This document shows positions 1-11,529 of a stretch of 64,000 nt of DNA, piece after piece. Position 1 is the stretch's first letter; every line of letters begins with the position of its first letter. The translations under genes were made by a program, and so were the position numbers. Origin of the DNA: Nematopogon swammerdamellus (Eukaryota > Arthropoda > Insecta > Lepidoptera > Adelidae); assembly GCA_946902875.1 (NCBI GenBank), contig OX336355.1, positions 13,487,347 through 13,551,346 of the forward strand, in the 5' to 3' direction. The notes below the pieces were generated by a model, which saw only the letters and a program-made list of their open reading frames with translations, did not search any database and was not told where the DNA came from.

Positions 1-155
1 ACGATTTGGGAAAAGTCCGCGTGAATTGGTCTGGCTGGGGGTGATGATAAACTATTTGCATTGAATGCGAACGAATTTACATCGCCCGCTGCTGCGATCA
101 AACCATTTCCTATTATTTGCTACTATCTTTTGACCCTGGCTTCGCTTCGGGTGAC

Positions 156-407
156 TTTTTTTGTTTTTTTTTTTATGTAATCCGGTATGGGTGGCTGAGT
201 CGGAGGGGCCAAAGCGCATGCTCCGACCAGCCAATATCACCTCCGAGAAGGTAGGTGCCATACCGGAGACTTCCCTGGATTGCTGGCTATACTGGACTAG
301 AGGAGAACACAACCGAGGCTGCTATGCGGCCATCTTACATCCAGTGCGGTGGTACCAACCCAGTCGGCTACAATTTGATCCTACCACCTAGTAAGGGGAA
401 AGGGAAC
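156..407 (-). mobile_element. TS SINE, 5'-truncated copy
   Basis: Minus-oriented: a T-rich tract, then the tail TATGTAATCCGGTATGGGTG, body with CCACCTAGTAAGG; the tRNA-like head is missing. Confidence 0.85.
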
Positions 408-653
408 TTTTTGCTCACAGCTCAGGCCGCCGATGACATAGCGTTATAATTTATAGCCTAAAACCTTCTTCTCCATCTTGAGAAGTAATATAACAGTGAA
501 AACCGTAGGTAAATGTATGAATTGGTTCTAAGGATATTCATATATTGACGTACGTTACAAGGCTGCAGAAACTTCGCTTCATTTATTAGGATTGCATTGA
601 GTCTGAAGACCGAGCGGGTTTTTTTTATGTAAAGTTTGTTATCTATTGTTTGT

Positions 654-780
654 GTACCGTGTGAACCGGTTCTTAAAAAGAATAGCCCCACCTGCATCTC
701 TCCCCGTGCATGGCGTAAAAGGCATATAAGGTATAAGGACGAAATGCAGTGCTAAAGTAAAGGGCGACCGGCGACGCTGG
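654..780 (+). mobile_element. HS SINE head fragment
   Basis: Starts TACCGTGTG, with AAAAAGAATAGCCCCA and CTCTCCCCGTGCATG, then breaks off after the start of the HS-b body. Diverged. Confidence 0.7.
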
Positions 781-1639
781 TTCTCATATAAGCATTGGAC
801 AGTCCGACGTCCAACCTCTTCTAACGTTCTTGGTTTACGATATACACTGTAACGGGACGTTTCACTAATTAAATATTCTTCAACGCGGTAACCGTGACGC
901 GCGCGTACAAACTTTTACTAAAACGATTACTAACGCATTGCAGTCGACAGATGTCGCTGCGCTATGTGTAGAGACGTTGCTAAGCTACACCGATAGATGG
1001 CGCTGTCGGTCGTGTCTACGCATAATGTGACGGACCGCGGCCGCGGCACTAATCAGTCAACTTGTCAACGCGACAGCAGACGCCCTGAGAATCCGTAATA
1101 TGCGCCTAATAACTTCATGAAACTGCGGGCGAATAATTACGTAAATATTTTAGGAGAATTAACAGAAGCGTGCTCCGCCTTGATAACGAGCCCGCAATAT
1201 GCAAAGAAATATTTATTCATGGACCGCGAACTCAAAGTCCATTTGTTAGTTAGGTTGCTATGCTTGAGAAAGGCCAAGTGTTTCGTGTTTGACCTACAAA
1301 ACTGAAGCTCTGTAGGTAAACATGACTTCTTTGCAATTCATTAAATTTTAAATTCATAATGTCTGTTAGGGCCTAGACCACATTTAATTATTATGCAAAT
1401 GTATAAGGAAACAAGTTTACTCTTCCTTTAGATGCAAAGTATGTATTTTGTATGCAGGTATGTATAAACGAAAAGGGCTAACCACCAATTTCTTGAAAAA
1501 TAACCATAATTTTAAAATGTTAATATTCTCATATATTATGTACTACCTATACAATTTTATTAAAAGTGACATAATTTGAATTTTGCACCGATTTCTTAAT
1601 ATATTTTTTTAAACTGAAAGCGCGACAAGGCGGCCGAAG
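781..1639. other. No recognisable gene; unassigned DNA
   Basis: Short open frame at 1117-1305 (+) has no family resemblance. 860-1110 is richer in CpG and includes the palindrome CCGCGGCCGCGG near 1035; no promoter can be argued. Confidence 0.4.
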
Positions 1640-1752
1640 GGGACTAACTACGTCCATGTATATTTGGTCGTATGCGGGGGGTGCGAATGCTATGCCGGCC
1701 TAACAGGTGACTATTCACGCCCCTCTTGAAGGACCCGAGACTGTACTTACTT
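1640..1752 (-). mobile_element. CR1/Jockey-like LINE 3' fragment
   Basis: Matches the 20.9 kb fragment (minus sense): GGTCGTATGCGGGGG, ATGCCGGCCTAACAGG, ACGCCCCTCTTGAAGGACCC. Confidence 0.6.
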
Positions 1753-2154
1753 GGTCCTACACATCACAAAGTTTTCATATTTTGAGATTAATTTATCTTA
1801 TTTCAGAAGGAAGTGAAGTTTAGTGAGCAAGTTGTTTAGCGAATTTTTCACGTTATTTTATTTTTTTTTAATATTTGCCCATAGGTACAGTATCTAAGGC
1901 CGAAGTAATACATCAGTCATTCAATAACCGCGATAGAGCAGCTGCATACCTATAAATGTGCATGTGCTGCCATCTGTGGTCGGAAGATTTTAAGCTCGGT
2001 TGAACCACAATAAACAGCAGATTGCAATCGCATGGGTATTTTCCGTATCGGTTTGCGCACGTGTGTGCGCGCCTTTCACTGCAGATCTTTGAAGTTCATC
2101 CGAGTATGAAAAAGCTGAAAGGAGAATTATTGCAACGAAAATGAGGTAGGTAGA

Positions 2155-2704
2155 AGAAAAACCGGCCAAGTGCGAGTCGGACTTGAGCACTGAGGCACAT
2201 ATTACTTAATAGTTACTTCGTAACCGATAAATCACTCCATAGAAAATGTTCCTACCTTCGGGCTTTAATAGCCTACTGCTTCACGTCGCCAATCGCTGCG
2301 TGCGAAAATGTACCTTAACGATCTAGTGTAAAGTGGTTATTGCTTTGCAGCTGCGCGCAGTTGCGTGGGCGAGCGTCTATGTATACTTCGCGCGGCTGAC
2401 GAATTTTCACTGAAATAGACCGCCGGCGGCCCGTCGGGCGGCAGGTAGTTAGCGCGCGCAAGTACATAGAGTGCGTGAGACCTGACTGAGGTTTCCGCAC
2501 CAAAAAAAAAACGCTGAAAAAAGACGTTTCTTGTGACATTTTTTTTATTATTTATTATTATATCCTCCAAAATAACAAATATTCTGTGAAAATTGCAACC
2601 GGGTAGCTATTACGGTTCCAAAGATACAGCCATCGGACCGACCGACGGACGGACGGGCAGACATACAGACAGACGTTGTATGCTTAGTAAGTAATAGGCT
2701 TCCG
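2155..2704 (+). mobile_element. GTCY element, diverged
   Basis: Opens with AAACCGGCCAAGTGCGAGTC, ends in GACG/GACA repeats, GTATGCTTAGTAA and TAGGCTTCCGTACC. The interior is largely unrelated to other copies. A perfect 36-bp palindrome abuts the right end. Confidence 0.6.
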
Positions 2705-2707
2705 TAC

Positions 2708-2743
2708 CAGAGCTGCGCTTCGTGCGCACGAAGCGCAGCTCTG
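2708..2743. repeat. Perfect 36-bp palindrome
   Basis: Two 18-base arms with no spacer; left arm CAGAGCTGCGCTTCGTGC. Confidence 0.95.
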
Positions 2744-2764
2744 TTCCGTACGGCGCGGGGTAAG

Positions 2765-3867
2765 GAAACCTAAAATGTATATAGTTTTGCAGTGACCTTT
2801 CGAGGACGCTGAGGCGTAGAGAATGCTTTGAACCATTAAAACTATTAATAAAAACAAAAACACGAATACCAAAAAAAAAAAGATAATTTTGTAATATATG
2901 GGTGCTTGGAGTAAACAATAAAAAAAATGTGTTCGGTCAATAGGTTCTTTATCGGAAATATCAGGAGTAGGTACCTAACTGCGAAACTTTCCTCAGGCAA
3001 CGGATAGCCCTTGCTATCCAGCGTGGAAATACAGCGAGTGTTTTAGGTAGATACCATTCGCGGTCATTTCGGGAACAGACTGGACGAGATTTTTCATATA
3101 TTATAGTTTTAGATGTCTATTATGTAATAATATTTTTGCTGTGTAATATATTGTTATTAAAGAGTTAATTAAAACTCAATCCACACAGTCACTCAGTGCG
3201 CTTATATGCATAAACCATTCTTTTCTTGACCTCAGAAATGAGTTCGCGCAAGAAAAACAGCAAGATAAAGCCAGAGACAACTAAAAGGAAACTTTATTTA
3301 ACCATCCGTCAGTGGCCACGAGAGAAATTACCTATTCAGAAGTTAGAAGATGTTCGAGTTTGATGCATTTTTATACAGTTGCTGTAGCGAACTTTCCTGC
3401 ACTTTTAGTGGGTAATTTACGATGGTATTAACACCATTAAGGGTTTCAGTTTGCTTAATGGTGTTAGCGCGGTGATAAAGGAAGTTTTCAAATTAGTTTT
3501 ATTTATTTTGATTTCAGCTAGGAAACTTGGAATGATTAGGGATGATTTGTCTAAATCCAGTTTATTAGCAACTAGCTTTTGCCTGCGGCTTCGCTCGCGA
3601 TAAACTCAACACTGAAATAATGCAATACTGCAAGGAAACGCAACAGAATTCCTAACGCCATCGCTATTACTATCATTCGACACTAAATTCCGTTCATACT
3701 ATACTTTTTCTATACTGCCCAGCCCTAAGGCTTTTTAGCCTATAGTGAGCCTCAAGAACTGAGTTCACCTCAAACATACATACATACAGACAGACGTTCC
3801 CTTTTGAAGTAGAGATAGAGATAGAGAAGAAGAGATAGAGAGTAAAGAAAAGTAGAGAAGATATATT
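2765..3867. other. No gene seen; unassigned DNA with small repeat scraps
   Basis: Contains an R8 terminus (3570-3612, GCCTGCGGCTTCGCTCGCG) and a GATAGA-rich stretch (3800-3845) that resembles 49690-49755. Confidence 0.4.
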
Positions 3868-3946
3868 GAAATGCGAGTGCGAGTCGCACTCGCACACCGA
3901 GGGTTCCGTACTTACCACCCTTGGGTACCACCACATAATCGTCCGG

Positions 3947-4387
3947 TTTTTTAGGGTTCCGTATCCATCGTACGGGACCCTATTATTAAGCCTACGCCGT
4001 CTGTCTGTTTGTCTGTCTGTCTGTCTGCCTGTCTGTCTGTATGTCTGTCCGTCCGTCCGTCCGTCTGTCCGAGGGCTGTATCTCTTGAACCGTAATAGGT
4101 AGCCCGTTGAAATTTTCACAGAATATGTGTTATTATGGCCGATAGAACAACAAATAATAAAAATATGAAAAAGGTAAAAAAATCACAGGGGTTCCCATAG
4201 GATAAACTAGAAAGTGTATGCGCGCCATCTGCCAACAGTATGAAGCATTATAACTAATCATGAATTTTAACTAATATGAAGCATTTCATAATACACGCCA
4301 TAGATGGCGTGAGTGGCGCTTACCATGAAATTGCGATACGGAACCGTCAGTGCGCGAGTTCGACTCGCACTTGGCCGGTTTTTTTTC
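3947..4387 (-). mobile_element. GTCY element, near complete
   Basis: Starts TTTTTTAGGGTTCCGTATCC, GTCTGTCTG microsatellite 4001-4070, TTGAACCGTAATAGGTAGCC, ends CGAGTTCGACTCGCACTTGG. A second partial terminus (3870-3930) lies just upstream in the opposite sense. Confidence 0.85.
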
Positions 4388-4535
4388 GGTTTGCACTATA
4401 ACCGTGCCAAGTTTGAAGCATGCATGCATTACCGTTTTTACGTTAGAGCAAAACTTTGAAAAAAAAAACACCTTTCTTGTATATGGACCCCTTTTAATTT
4501 TATACTTTTTGCTTTTTTATTATTTGTTAGGAAAT

Positions 4536-4797
4536 ACAAACCGACATACATACCACACACTGTACCCCGACAATCGGGGTAAGCAGAGTAATCGGTGCAA
4601 AAACTCACAACACCGACTACGACGTTTAGCAATGTATTATAGGACGAGATCAAGCAGCGAGTAAGGCACGAAGACCCACCTGCTGCATGACTCGGTGGAA
4701 GGACAGCGTCAAGGTGAGAGGTGGCTAGTCTGTCGCCCTTTAGCACGGCATCTTGTCCTTATCCCTTAGTCGCCTTTCACGACATGCACGGGATGCA
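4536..4797 (-). mobile_element. HS-b SINE, 5'-truncated
   Basis: Minus sense: ACATACATACC tail, CCCGACAATCGGGGTAAGC, CACCTGCTGCATGACTCGG, TTAGCACGGCATCTTGTCC. Confidence 0.8.
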
Positions 4798-5210
4798 TTT
4801 ACGAGTATTTCGTTAATTTAAACGACGTAAGCAACGAATATCTGCAAGTGATAATCATTACGCTCTGTCTAGCTCAAACGGATGACATAATTACCAGCGT
4901 ATTGACGGCTTGTCATCCACATACGTACGCACATGTCATCCTACGAGTATTCTGCTCTCGCGTGTAGGTACTGTATCTGTATACAGTCAGAGCGAATAAT
5001 ATACAATTTATAGTACCTTGGCATACTCACTTAGTCCCTAGTATAGGGTTGCCATTCCATAAAGGTGCAGGTACTGACCGAGTCACTATATAAAATCCTA
5101 AGAAAAGTTGGTTGTCTTTGAGCGGGGAAATGCAGCACCTGCTCTATGAATATTAAATTAAATTTTAGATGATAGGTATATTTTACATTTAAGTACAGAT
5201 TATACATAAA

Positions 5211-5455
5211 CTACCTGTGCCCGCGGCTGCGCCCGCTCTCATATTTCACTTCACTGCTAACCTCATAAGCCATTTAGCGTGATAGTAAGTAGCCTATAGT
5301 TGATGGGAAGAATCAAGCTATCCGTAGATTTTTTTTAATAAAATCGGTTTAGTGGTTCTCGAGTTATAAGCGGACAGACACATACACTCAGACACTCAGA
5401 CACTCAGACACTCAAGACAGAAAGCAGACGTTGGATTTTATTATTATATTAAGGT
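5211..5455 (-). repeat. R7 interspersed repeat
   Basis: Minus sense, starts CTGTGCCCGCGGCTGCGCCC and includes GGTTCTCGAGTTATAAGCGG and an ACTCAGAC repeat. Same family as 32020-32240 and 62071-62305. Confidence 0.8.
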
Positions 5456-5603
5456 ATACATAATAAATTCTAAGTACATCTACTTATTAATAAGTTCAAC
5501 AAGCAAAATGCACCGGTTGCGTCAATATGACATTGATTGTTGACACTGATATATTTTTGAGAGTTTATCAAGAGAACATACATACTCGTATGTTTGTTTT
5601 TTC

Positions 5604-5818
5604 CACCGACGTTTCACTCAGTGCGGTGGTAGCAACCCGGGCGGGTTAAACCCTACCACCAAGTAAGATTAGGAGGGAAGGGATCTACAGTTTTACGAGG
5701 AATCCGAACCTCGGTCAGCCTCCAACGGTCAGCGGTCACCCATCCAAATAGTGACCGCACCCAGCGTTGCTTAACATTCAATAGCGACAGTTGACTGTGT
5801 GCACCACTCAGTTGACTG
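5604..5818 (-). mobile_element. HS-a SINE, 3'-truncated copy
   Basis: Contains core GCGGTGGTAGCAACCCGGGC and the 5S-like block in reverse (GGTCACCCATCCAAATAGTG). The 3' tail is missing. Confidence 0.8.
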
Positions 5819-6032
5819 ACTCCTACCCCCCAGAATTTGTTGACGTGTAAACCTACGTGTGGGGGAGAGTGAATTATTGCGCGTGACTCTGTGACGCATG
5901 ACGCTAATGTTTATCCATATCTTAACTGTGTTAAGTCCTTAAATTAAGAAAGCCAAATTAAATAAAAATAAAACACAAATTCTCTATCCACCATTTACAA
6001 CCAATTTTCAAATGTAATAATGTCGGTAATAA

Positions 6033-6528
6033 TACCGTGTGGGGCCGGTACTTAAAAATAATTAGCCCCACTGCATCTCTTCCCATGCATGTCGTAAAAG
6101 GCGACTAAGGAATAAGGGCAAGATGCCGTGCTAAAGAGCGACAGGCTCGCCACCTCTCACCTTGGCACGGTACTTCCGCATGCAGCAGGTGGGTCTTTGT
6201 GCCTTACTTGCTGCTTGATCGATTGAATCTTGTTCGAATACTTTGCGAAACGTGGTGGTCGGTGTTGTGCTGTAATTTACCACAGTTCTTGCAACACACC
6301 ACCGTTTACTCTGCTTACCCCGATTGTCAGGATTCAGCGTGTAGGATATGTAGGTACTATGTATGTTATGTAAGTACTAGTTTGTGTTTTCCGACCAGTT
6401 CAGTGTAGCCGGCACGATCAAAGGGGAAAGCACATTGACATGGCACCTAGTTCACCCGGTGTTATGGGCTGACATCACGGACGTTGTGGGTGAAGTAGCC
6501 AACCGTGTCAGTTTCCATAAAAAAAAAT
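6033..6528 (+). mobile_element. HS-b head and body joined to an HS-a tail (chimeric SINE)
   Basis: Complete HS head and HS-b body to about 6380 (TATGTATG-type end), then directly the HS-a tail from TTTGTGTTTTCCGACCAG to CAGTTTCCATAAAAAA. Either a recombinant or two insertions. Confidence 0.8.
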
Positions 6529-6867
6529 AAAAAATGTACAACGTCGGTACAAAGAAAATGTAATCTCGCCGATAAAGAAGAGCAAACAACCCGAAATATC
6601 CACAGGTTAATCAGGAAATAATTCCAAAAGGATGTAATTAGACTCCAGGCATACTAACCGTGACTAACGATGGCTAACGATGGCTAACGATGTCCTGGCT
6701 TATTTCAGTAGGCAACTGCCACGAAAGGGGACCCTTCGAAGAGTAATTTGGCGGCGGAAATTGCGATAAAATGCCTGTTAACGTTTACAACTGATGTCCT
6801 GAAAAAAATTGACTAAACAGTACTCGGTACTTAATGTTTAGTGTGATTTTGACTTTTTTCGATGCTG

Positions 6868-7150
6868 TTTAACCTACATACATACATATTGTGCTGCAAC
6901 AACTCTAGTAAACTACAGCACAACACCGGACCGCCACGTTTCGCAAAGTATTCGAACAAGATTCAATCGATCAAGCAGCAAGTAAGGCACACCCACCTGC
7001 TGCATGACTCGGTGGAAGTACCGTGCCAAGATGGGAGGTGGCGATCCTGTCGCCCTTTAGCACGGCATCTCGTCCTTATCCCTTAGTCGCCTTTTAGGAC
7101 TTGCATGGGGAGAGATGCAGTGGGGCTATTCTTTTTAAGTACCGGCCCCA
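6868..7150 (-). mobile_element. HS-b SINE, complete at head
   Basis: Minus sense, body 6890-7080, head to GTACCGGCCCCA. Abuts the next HS copy head to head. Confidence 0.85.
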
Positions 7151-7204
7151 GTGTACCGTGTGGGGTCGGTACTTAAAAAGAATAGCCCCACTGCATCTCT
7201 CCCC
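7107..7204. repeat. Head-to-head HS heads forming a ~42-bp-arm inverted repeat
   Basis: GGGGAGAGATGCAGTGGGGC on the left mirrors GCCCCACTGCATCTCTCCCC on the right across a ~12-base spacer. Confidence 0.9.
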
Positions 7205-7630
7205 GTCGCATGTCGTAAAAGTCGACTAAGAGATAAGAAAATTCGTCAGCCTCGGTAGCTCAGTGGCGCGGTTGGTTAGTCAACTGTTATTAAGCAACGC
7301 TGAGCGCGGTCAGTGATTGGATGGGTGACCGCTCGACCGTTGGAGGCTGACCGTGGTTCGGATTCCACGTTAAACTGTAGGTCCCTTCCCTTCTTACCTT
7401 ACTAGGTGGTAGGGTTTATCCCGGCCGGGTTGGTACCACCGCACTGAACGAAACGTCGGTCGAAACGGCTATGTAAATAGTTCCTGTTTTCCGTCCAGTT
7501 TAGTGTAGCCGACATGAAATGAAGGGAAGCACTGACATGGCACCTAGTTCACCCTGTGTTATGGGCTGACATCACGGATGTTGTAGGTGATGTAGCCAAC
7601 CGTGTCAGGTTCCATAAAAAAAAAAAAAAA
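7154..7630 (+). mobile_element. HS-a SINE, full length
   Basis: Best complete copy: head (TACCGTGTGGGGTCGGTAC), A-box-like GGTAGCTCAGTGG, 5S-like block TTAAGCAACGCTGAGCGCGG...GGATGGGTGACCGC, B-box-like GTGGTTCGGATTCC, shared core CTTACTAGGTGGTAGGGTTT, tail CAACCGTGTCAGGTTCCATA and A-run. Confidence 0.92.
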
Positions 7631-7857
7631 ACCTACATAATATACATAAATGCTTCATCAAGTTTTTTAGATTATTACTTATGTGTCCCTATCCGTCATC
7701 CAGCCTCTGTATTCTCTATAAGCGAGTCTGGCAAAAATAGCAGTATACCTATAGCCGCAGCTCTGTCTCACTAGACGCAATGAAAACGCCTTGGAGCAAG
7801 TGAGGCGGATCGTGAGAGATTGCTAGTAGAGAATAGCCCGATGCTGAAAGTCTGTAT

Positions 7858-7907
7858 CGGTCCACTGCTGGACGTAGGCCTCTCCCAGGGCACGCCGCCA
7901 CACGCGG
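7858..7907 (+). mobile_element. RTE-like LINE 3' scrap
   Basis: GGTCCACTGCTGGACGTAGG followed by CCTCTCCCAGGGCACGCC, wording typical of insect RTE LINE 3' ends (from memory of the family). Confidence 0.5.
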
Positions 7908-7909
7908 TC

Positions 7910-7948
7910 TTGTTTGTATTGTAATAAAGTTTATTACAATACAAACAA
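7910..7948. repeat. 19-bp-arm hairpin with a one-base loop
   Basis: Left arm TTGTTTGTATTGTAATAAA, loop G, perfect mirror arm. Confidence 0.95.
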
Positions 7949-7949
7949 A

Positions 7950-9287
7950 ATATAAAGGCAGTTGTTTTATGCTCGTGTATTGTATATTGGTCATTACAAC
8001 TATATACTAGTAAATATAGTACAACTAGTCTTTAACTTGTTTTTAGGGTTCCGCATCCATATTAAATGAAATGAAAATGAAATGAAAAATATTTATTATC
8101 ACATGAAATCGTATAGTACAATAACCGAGTCTTCTGCACTAGAAAAATTCTGTCTCGCAGAAAGACTTTTTAGTAAACATAATTAATTGTATTTCATTCT
8201 GCGCTCACTAGTTAAAGTAATTTATTTTTTTAGTTTATTTCATATTATAATTAAATGAAGCGAAATTTTTAATATATAAATACAGGTTAGTTATAATCCA
8301 TATATAATATATTAAATAAATACCTTATTCATTAAAATATGAATATTTTATTGATTATTAATATTATTTAGTTAGTAAGGAGTTAGTTTAGTATATGGAA
8401 CCCTGTATAAAAAATACGTCAAATACTTTCATGTATGTATGTATATATATATTCTTTATTGAACACCAATTTATAAAATTAGGTACAACAGGCGAGCTTA
8501 ATGCCGCGCGGCATTCTATCCTAACTAACCTTTGGGATGTGGGAGAAGTACACGCAGGCGAACAAGAATAGTTTGTGGCAATGTGTTAGACTGTAAAGAA
8601 ATATATCGAAATATTCATATAACGACCGTTTTCCACAAAGAATTTATTAAAACCCCGATAGAGCAACTTGCAGTAAGGTTCATATTACAAAGAAAGAGAA
8701 CTATTGAAACAATGCTCAAAGCCCAAGAAACTAGAGGTACAAAGAACTTTTAATATTACTAAGATATCAAACGGGAAGATAAACGAACTAACGTTACCTA
8801 CTAGAAATAAAACGTCTTTGTGAAGGCATCGCTCTGTTAAAATCACAATTTTCCTTATAGACTATTAAGTTTCTTTATCGGAGTAAAATGAAAGCTATCA
8901 AGTACCAACAGTCTACTGCGACTGGGCCAAGATTGTTTAGATCAGTTCGTTAAACTTAGGAAATAATTTTATAGTTACTTACAGATTGTCTAAGAAATAT
9001 TGACCGTCCTCTCCACCTCACTCACGACAGTGAATCGGCGTTTTTGAACCCACTGTTGGACATGTGCTTCTTCTATATTTCTATATTCCTCCTCCTCAGC
9101 TGTGCAAAAGCGCTGCATGTGATCCACAAAAGCATCAGCGTACCTGTGTACGTTCTTTCGCCATTCCGAACGAAGAATTTAAAAATAGAAATAATATTTT
9201 CATTAAACCCGAGCCCGAATAAAACGAATACAAAAAGGCAAGTTGATCTTAAAAGTTAAAGAACAGTAGAAATGAACCTGTTAAGTG
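7950..9287. other. No gene seen; AT-rich repeat-derived DNA
   Basis: 8455-8525 (CTTTATTGAACACCAATT, ACAACAGGCGAGCTTAATGC) reads like a LINE 3' region. Open frames at 8532-8753 and 9044-9259 have no family features. Confidence 0.4.
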
Positions 9288-9378
9288 CGAAGCTTGTTCA
9301 CACACAGAGGGTTCCGTAGTCATTTTTAGGGTTCCATGTCCGGTACGGGACCCTATTACTAAGCCTACGCCGCCGTCT
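9288..9378 (-). mobile_element. GTCY element end fragment
   Basis: AGGGTTCCATGTCCGGTACG, GGGACCCTATTACTAAGCC, CGCCGTCTGTTT. Cut by the TS SINE that follows. Confidence 0.65.
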
Positions 9379-9387
9379 GTTTAAGGT

Positions 9388-9797
9388 AAGCGGCGGGTGG
9401 CCGAGTGGTTTGAGCATCGGCTTCTCATGCGGGAGGTCCGTGGTTCGAATCCGGTCGGCGTGTACCAATGAGTTTTTTCTGACGAAAAAATTTACGTGCA
9501 TACCTACACCTGCTGCTTCACCGTTCGGAACCGGTGTAAAACTGTAGGTCCTTTCCCTTGCCCCTTACCAGGTGGTAGGCTCAAATTGTAGCCGACTGGG
9601 TTGGTACCACCGTACTGGATGTAAGATGGCCGCATAGCAACCTCGGTTGTGTTCTCCTCTAGTCCAGTATAGCCAACAATCCAGGGAAGTCTCCGGTATG
9701 GCACCTACCTTCTCGGAGGTGATATTGGCTAGTCAGAGCATGTGCTTTGGCCCCTCTGACTCAGCCACCCATACCGGATTACATTAAAAAAAAAAAA
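9388..9797 (+). mobile_element. TS SINE, full length
   Basis: tRNA-like head 9390-9466 (TGGCCGAGTGGTT A box, GGTTCGAATCC B box; a tRNA gene itself is not credible because the anticodon stem has mismatches). The shared core GTGGTAGGCTCAAATT and GGGTTGGTACCACCG follow, then tail CAGCCACCCATACCGGATTA and A-run. Confidence 0.9.
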
Positions 9798-9977
9798 GGC
9801 ACGGAACCATAAACAATCTAACGAATGAAATCTATTTTGAAGCTTATATCTCGTACTATTATTGAGATCACACCTAACTCATACGTTTACCGTTCTACTG
9901 GACTGCGCTGAGGCGGCGCGGCGCCGCGCATGTGGCAGCTTAGATCTGTGCAACCGCGCATTCGCTATACGTGTAAG

Positions 9978-10372
9978 AAAAAAAAAACCGGCCAAGTGCG
10001 AGTCGAACTCGCGCACCGAGGGTTCCGTATCGCCATGTCATGGTCAGCGCCACTCACACCATCTATAACGTGTTATGAAATGCTTCATATTAGTTAAAAT
10101 GTATGATTAGTTAAAATGCTTCATATTCTATAGATGGCGCGCGCGCATACTCTTTTTGGTTTCTTCTATGGGTGATTTTTTTACTTTTTCTTATTTTTAT
10201 TATTTGTTGTTATATCGGCCATAATAACACATATTCTGTGAGAAATTCATCGGGCTACCTATTACGGTTCAAGAGATACAGCCCTCGGACAGACGGACGG
10301 ACGGACAGACAGACAGACAGACAGTGCAAGCTTAGTAATAGGGTCCCGTACCGGATATAGAACCCTAAAAAA
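9978..10372 (+). mobile_element. GTCY element, full length
   Basis: AAACCGGCCAAGTGCGAGTC with subterminal hairpin GCGAGT-CGA-ACTCGC, AGGGTTCCGTAT near the left end, GACG/GACA repeats 10283-10323, right end GGTCCCGTACCGGATATAGA then ACCCTAAAAA. Confidence 0.9.
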
Positions 10373-10585
10373 TACAGCTCAAATAAGCACACGACAAATA
10401 TTGACATATCTCTTGACCACCACCCGAATACTTCTTGCACGGTGACTGTACCTTGTAATGTTCTAACGCACAGCTCTTATTGCACTTGAGTGTACTTACT
10501 CGGACGCATACTTTACAAACTTAAAATGTTTGCCTTACCGCAAGCAAAGACGAAACCTCTTGATAAGTCCCAGCTGTACCAAAAA

Positions 10586-11062
10586 TATACAGGGTGTCCC
10601 CAGACAGGTGTAGTTCGTTTAAGGAGGCTATTCTACGCTTTGTAACAAACATAATTAGTAAAAGAGGTAGGGTTCTAGGTACGCCCGTTGCGGAGATATA
10701 AATTTTTAAAGTTATTAATGTAGTGTAATGTTGTAATGCTCTAATCGGGCATGCGCGGGGCGCGGGGCAGCGGGCAGCGGGAATACGGACGGACGCGACG
10801 CGAGTCAACGCAAACAGATAACCCGCACCGCCCGCGTACCGGCCGCGCCCCGCGGCGCCGCCTCCGCACCGCCGGCTGCTCCGCCCGCGTACCGCCCGCC
10901 GCTAAAGGCGCCCACACATTGTAGTACGTATTTAGTTTGTTAGGAAATAATAAAATTTTAATGAAAGCACATATTTAAAAAAAAAATCACCAGTGCTTTT
11001 GTCACAAGGCGTAGAATAGCCTCCTTAAAGGAACAACACCAGTCCCGGGACACCCTGTATAT
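10586..11062. mobile_element. Non-autonomous element, ends TACAGGGTGTCCC
   Basis: Left TACAGGGTGTCCC and right GGGACACCCTGTA are inverted. Further in, TTAAGGAGGCTATTCTACGC (10619) is mirrored at about 11017-11036. The middle 10745-10915 is strongly GC-rich (runs of CGCGGGG and CCGCCCGC) with no open frame I recognise. Confidence 0.75.
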
Positions 11063-11211
11063 CTCTCTCGATTGATGTTTCTCGTAAACCGTACACCACT
11101 GTCAGTTTGGAGGACGTAAGCAACGTAAGTGCTGAATTAATAAATATTTAATTGGAGGCGTACATACATACATACATACCATACGCTGTATCCCGACAAT
11201 CGGACAAATTA

Positions 11212-11508
11212 TCAGCCTCGGTAGCTCAGTGGTGCGGTCGGTCGACTGTTGTTAAGCAACCCTGAGCGCGGTCAGCAGTCGGATGTGTGACCGCTCGACC
11301 GTTGGAAGCTGACCGTGGTTCGGATTCCACGTATACTGTAGGTCCCATCCCTTCTTACCTTACTAGGCGGTAGGGTTTATTTAACCCGCCCAGGTTCATG
11401 CCACCGCACTGAATGAAACGTCAGTCGAAAAGGCTTCGCCTTTTACGTCATGCACGGGGAGAGATGCAGTGGGGCTATTATTTTTAAGTACCGGCCCCAC
11501 ACGGTACT
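11212..11508 (+). mobile_element. HS-a fragment fused to an inverted HS head
   Basis: Plus-sense tRNA/5S block and core to 11434, then from 11440 the HS head in minus sense ending CCGGCCCCACACGGTA. A rearranged pair. Confidence 0.75.
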
Positions 11509-11529
11509 GCGGCGGTACTCAGTACAAAG

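Noticed and set aside
1117..1305. Small gene of 62 codons
   Set aside because: No promoter, splice sites, similarity or codon signal; length is expected by chance.
4001..4070. CRISPR-like array from regular GTCT repeats
   Set aside because: A four-base microsatellite inside a GTCY transposon; no spacers and a eukaryotic context.
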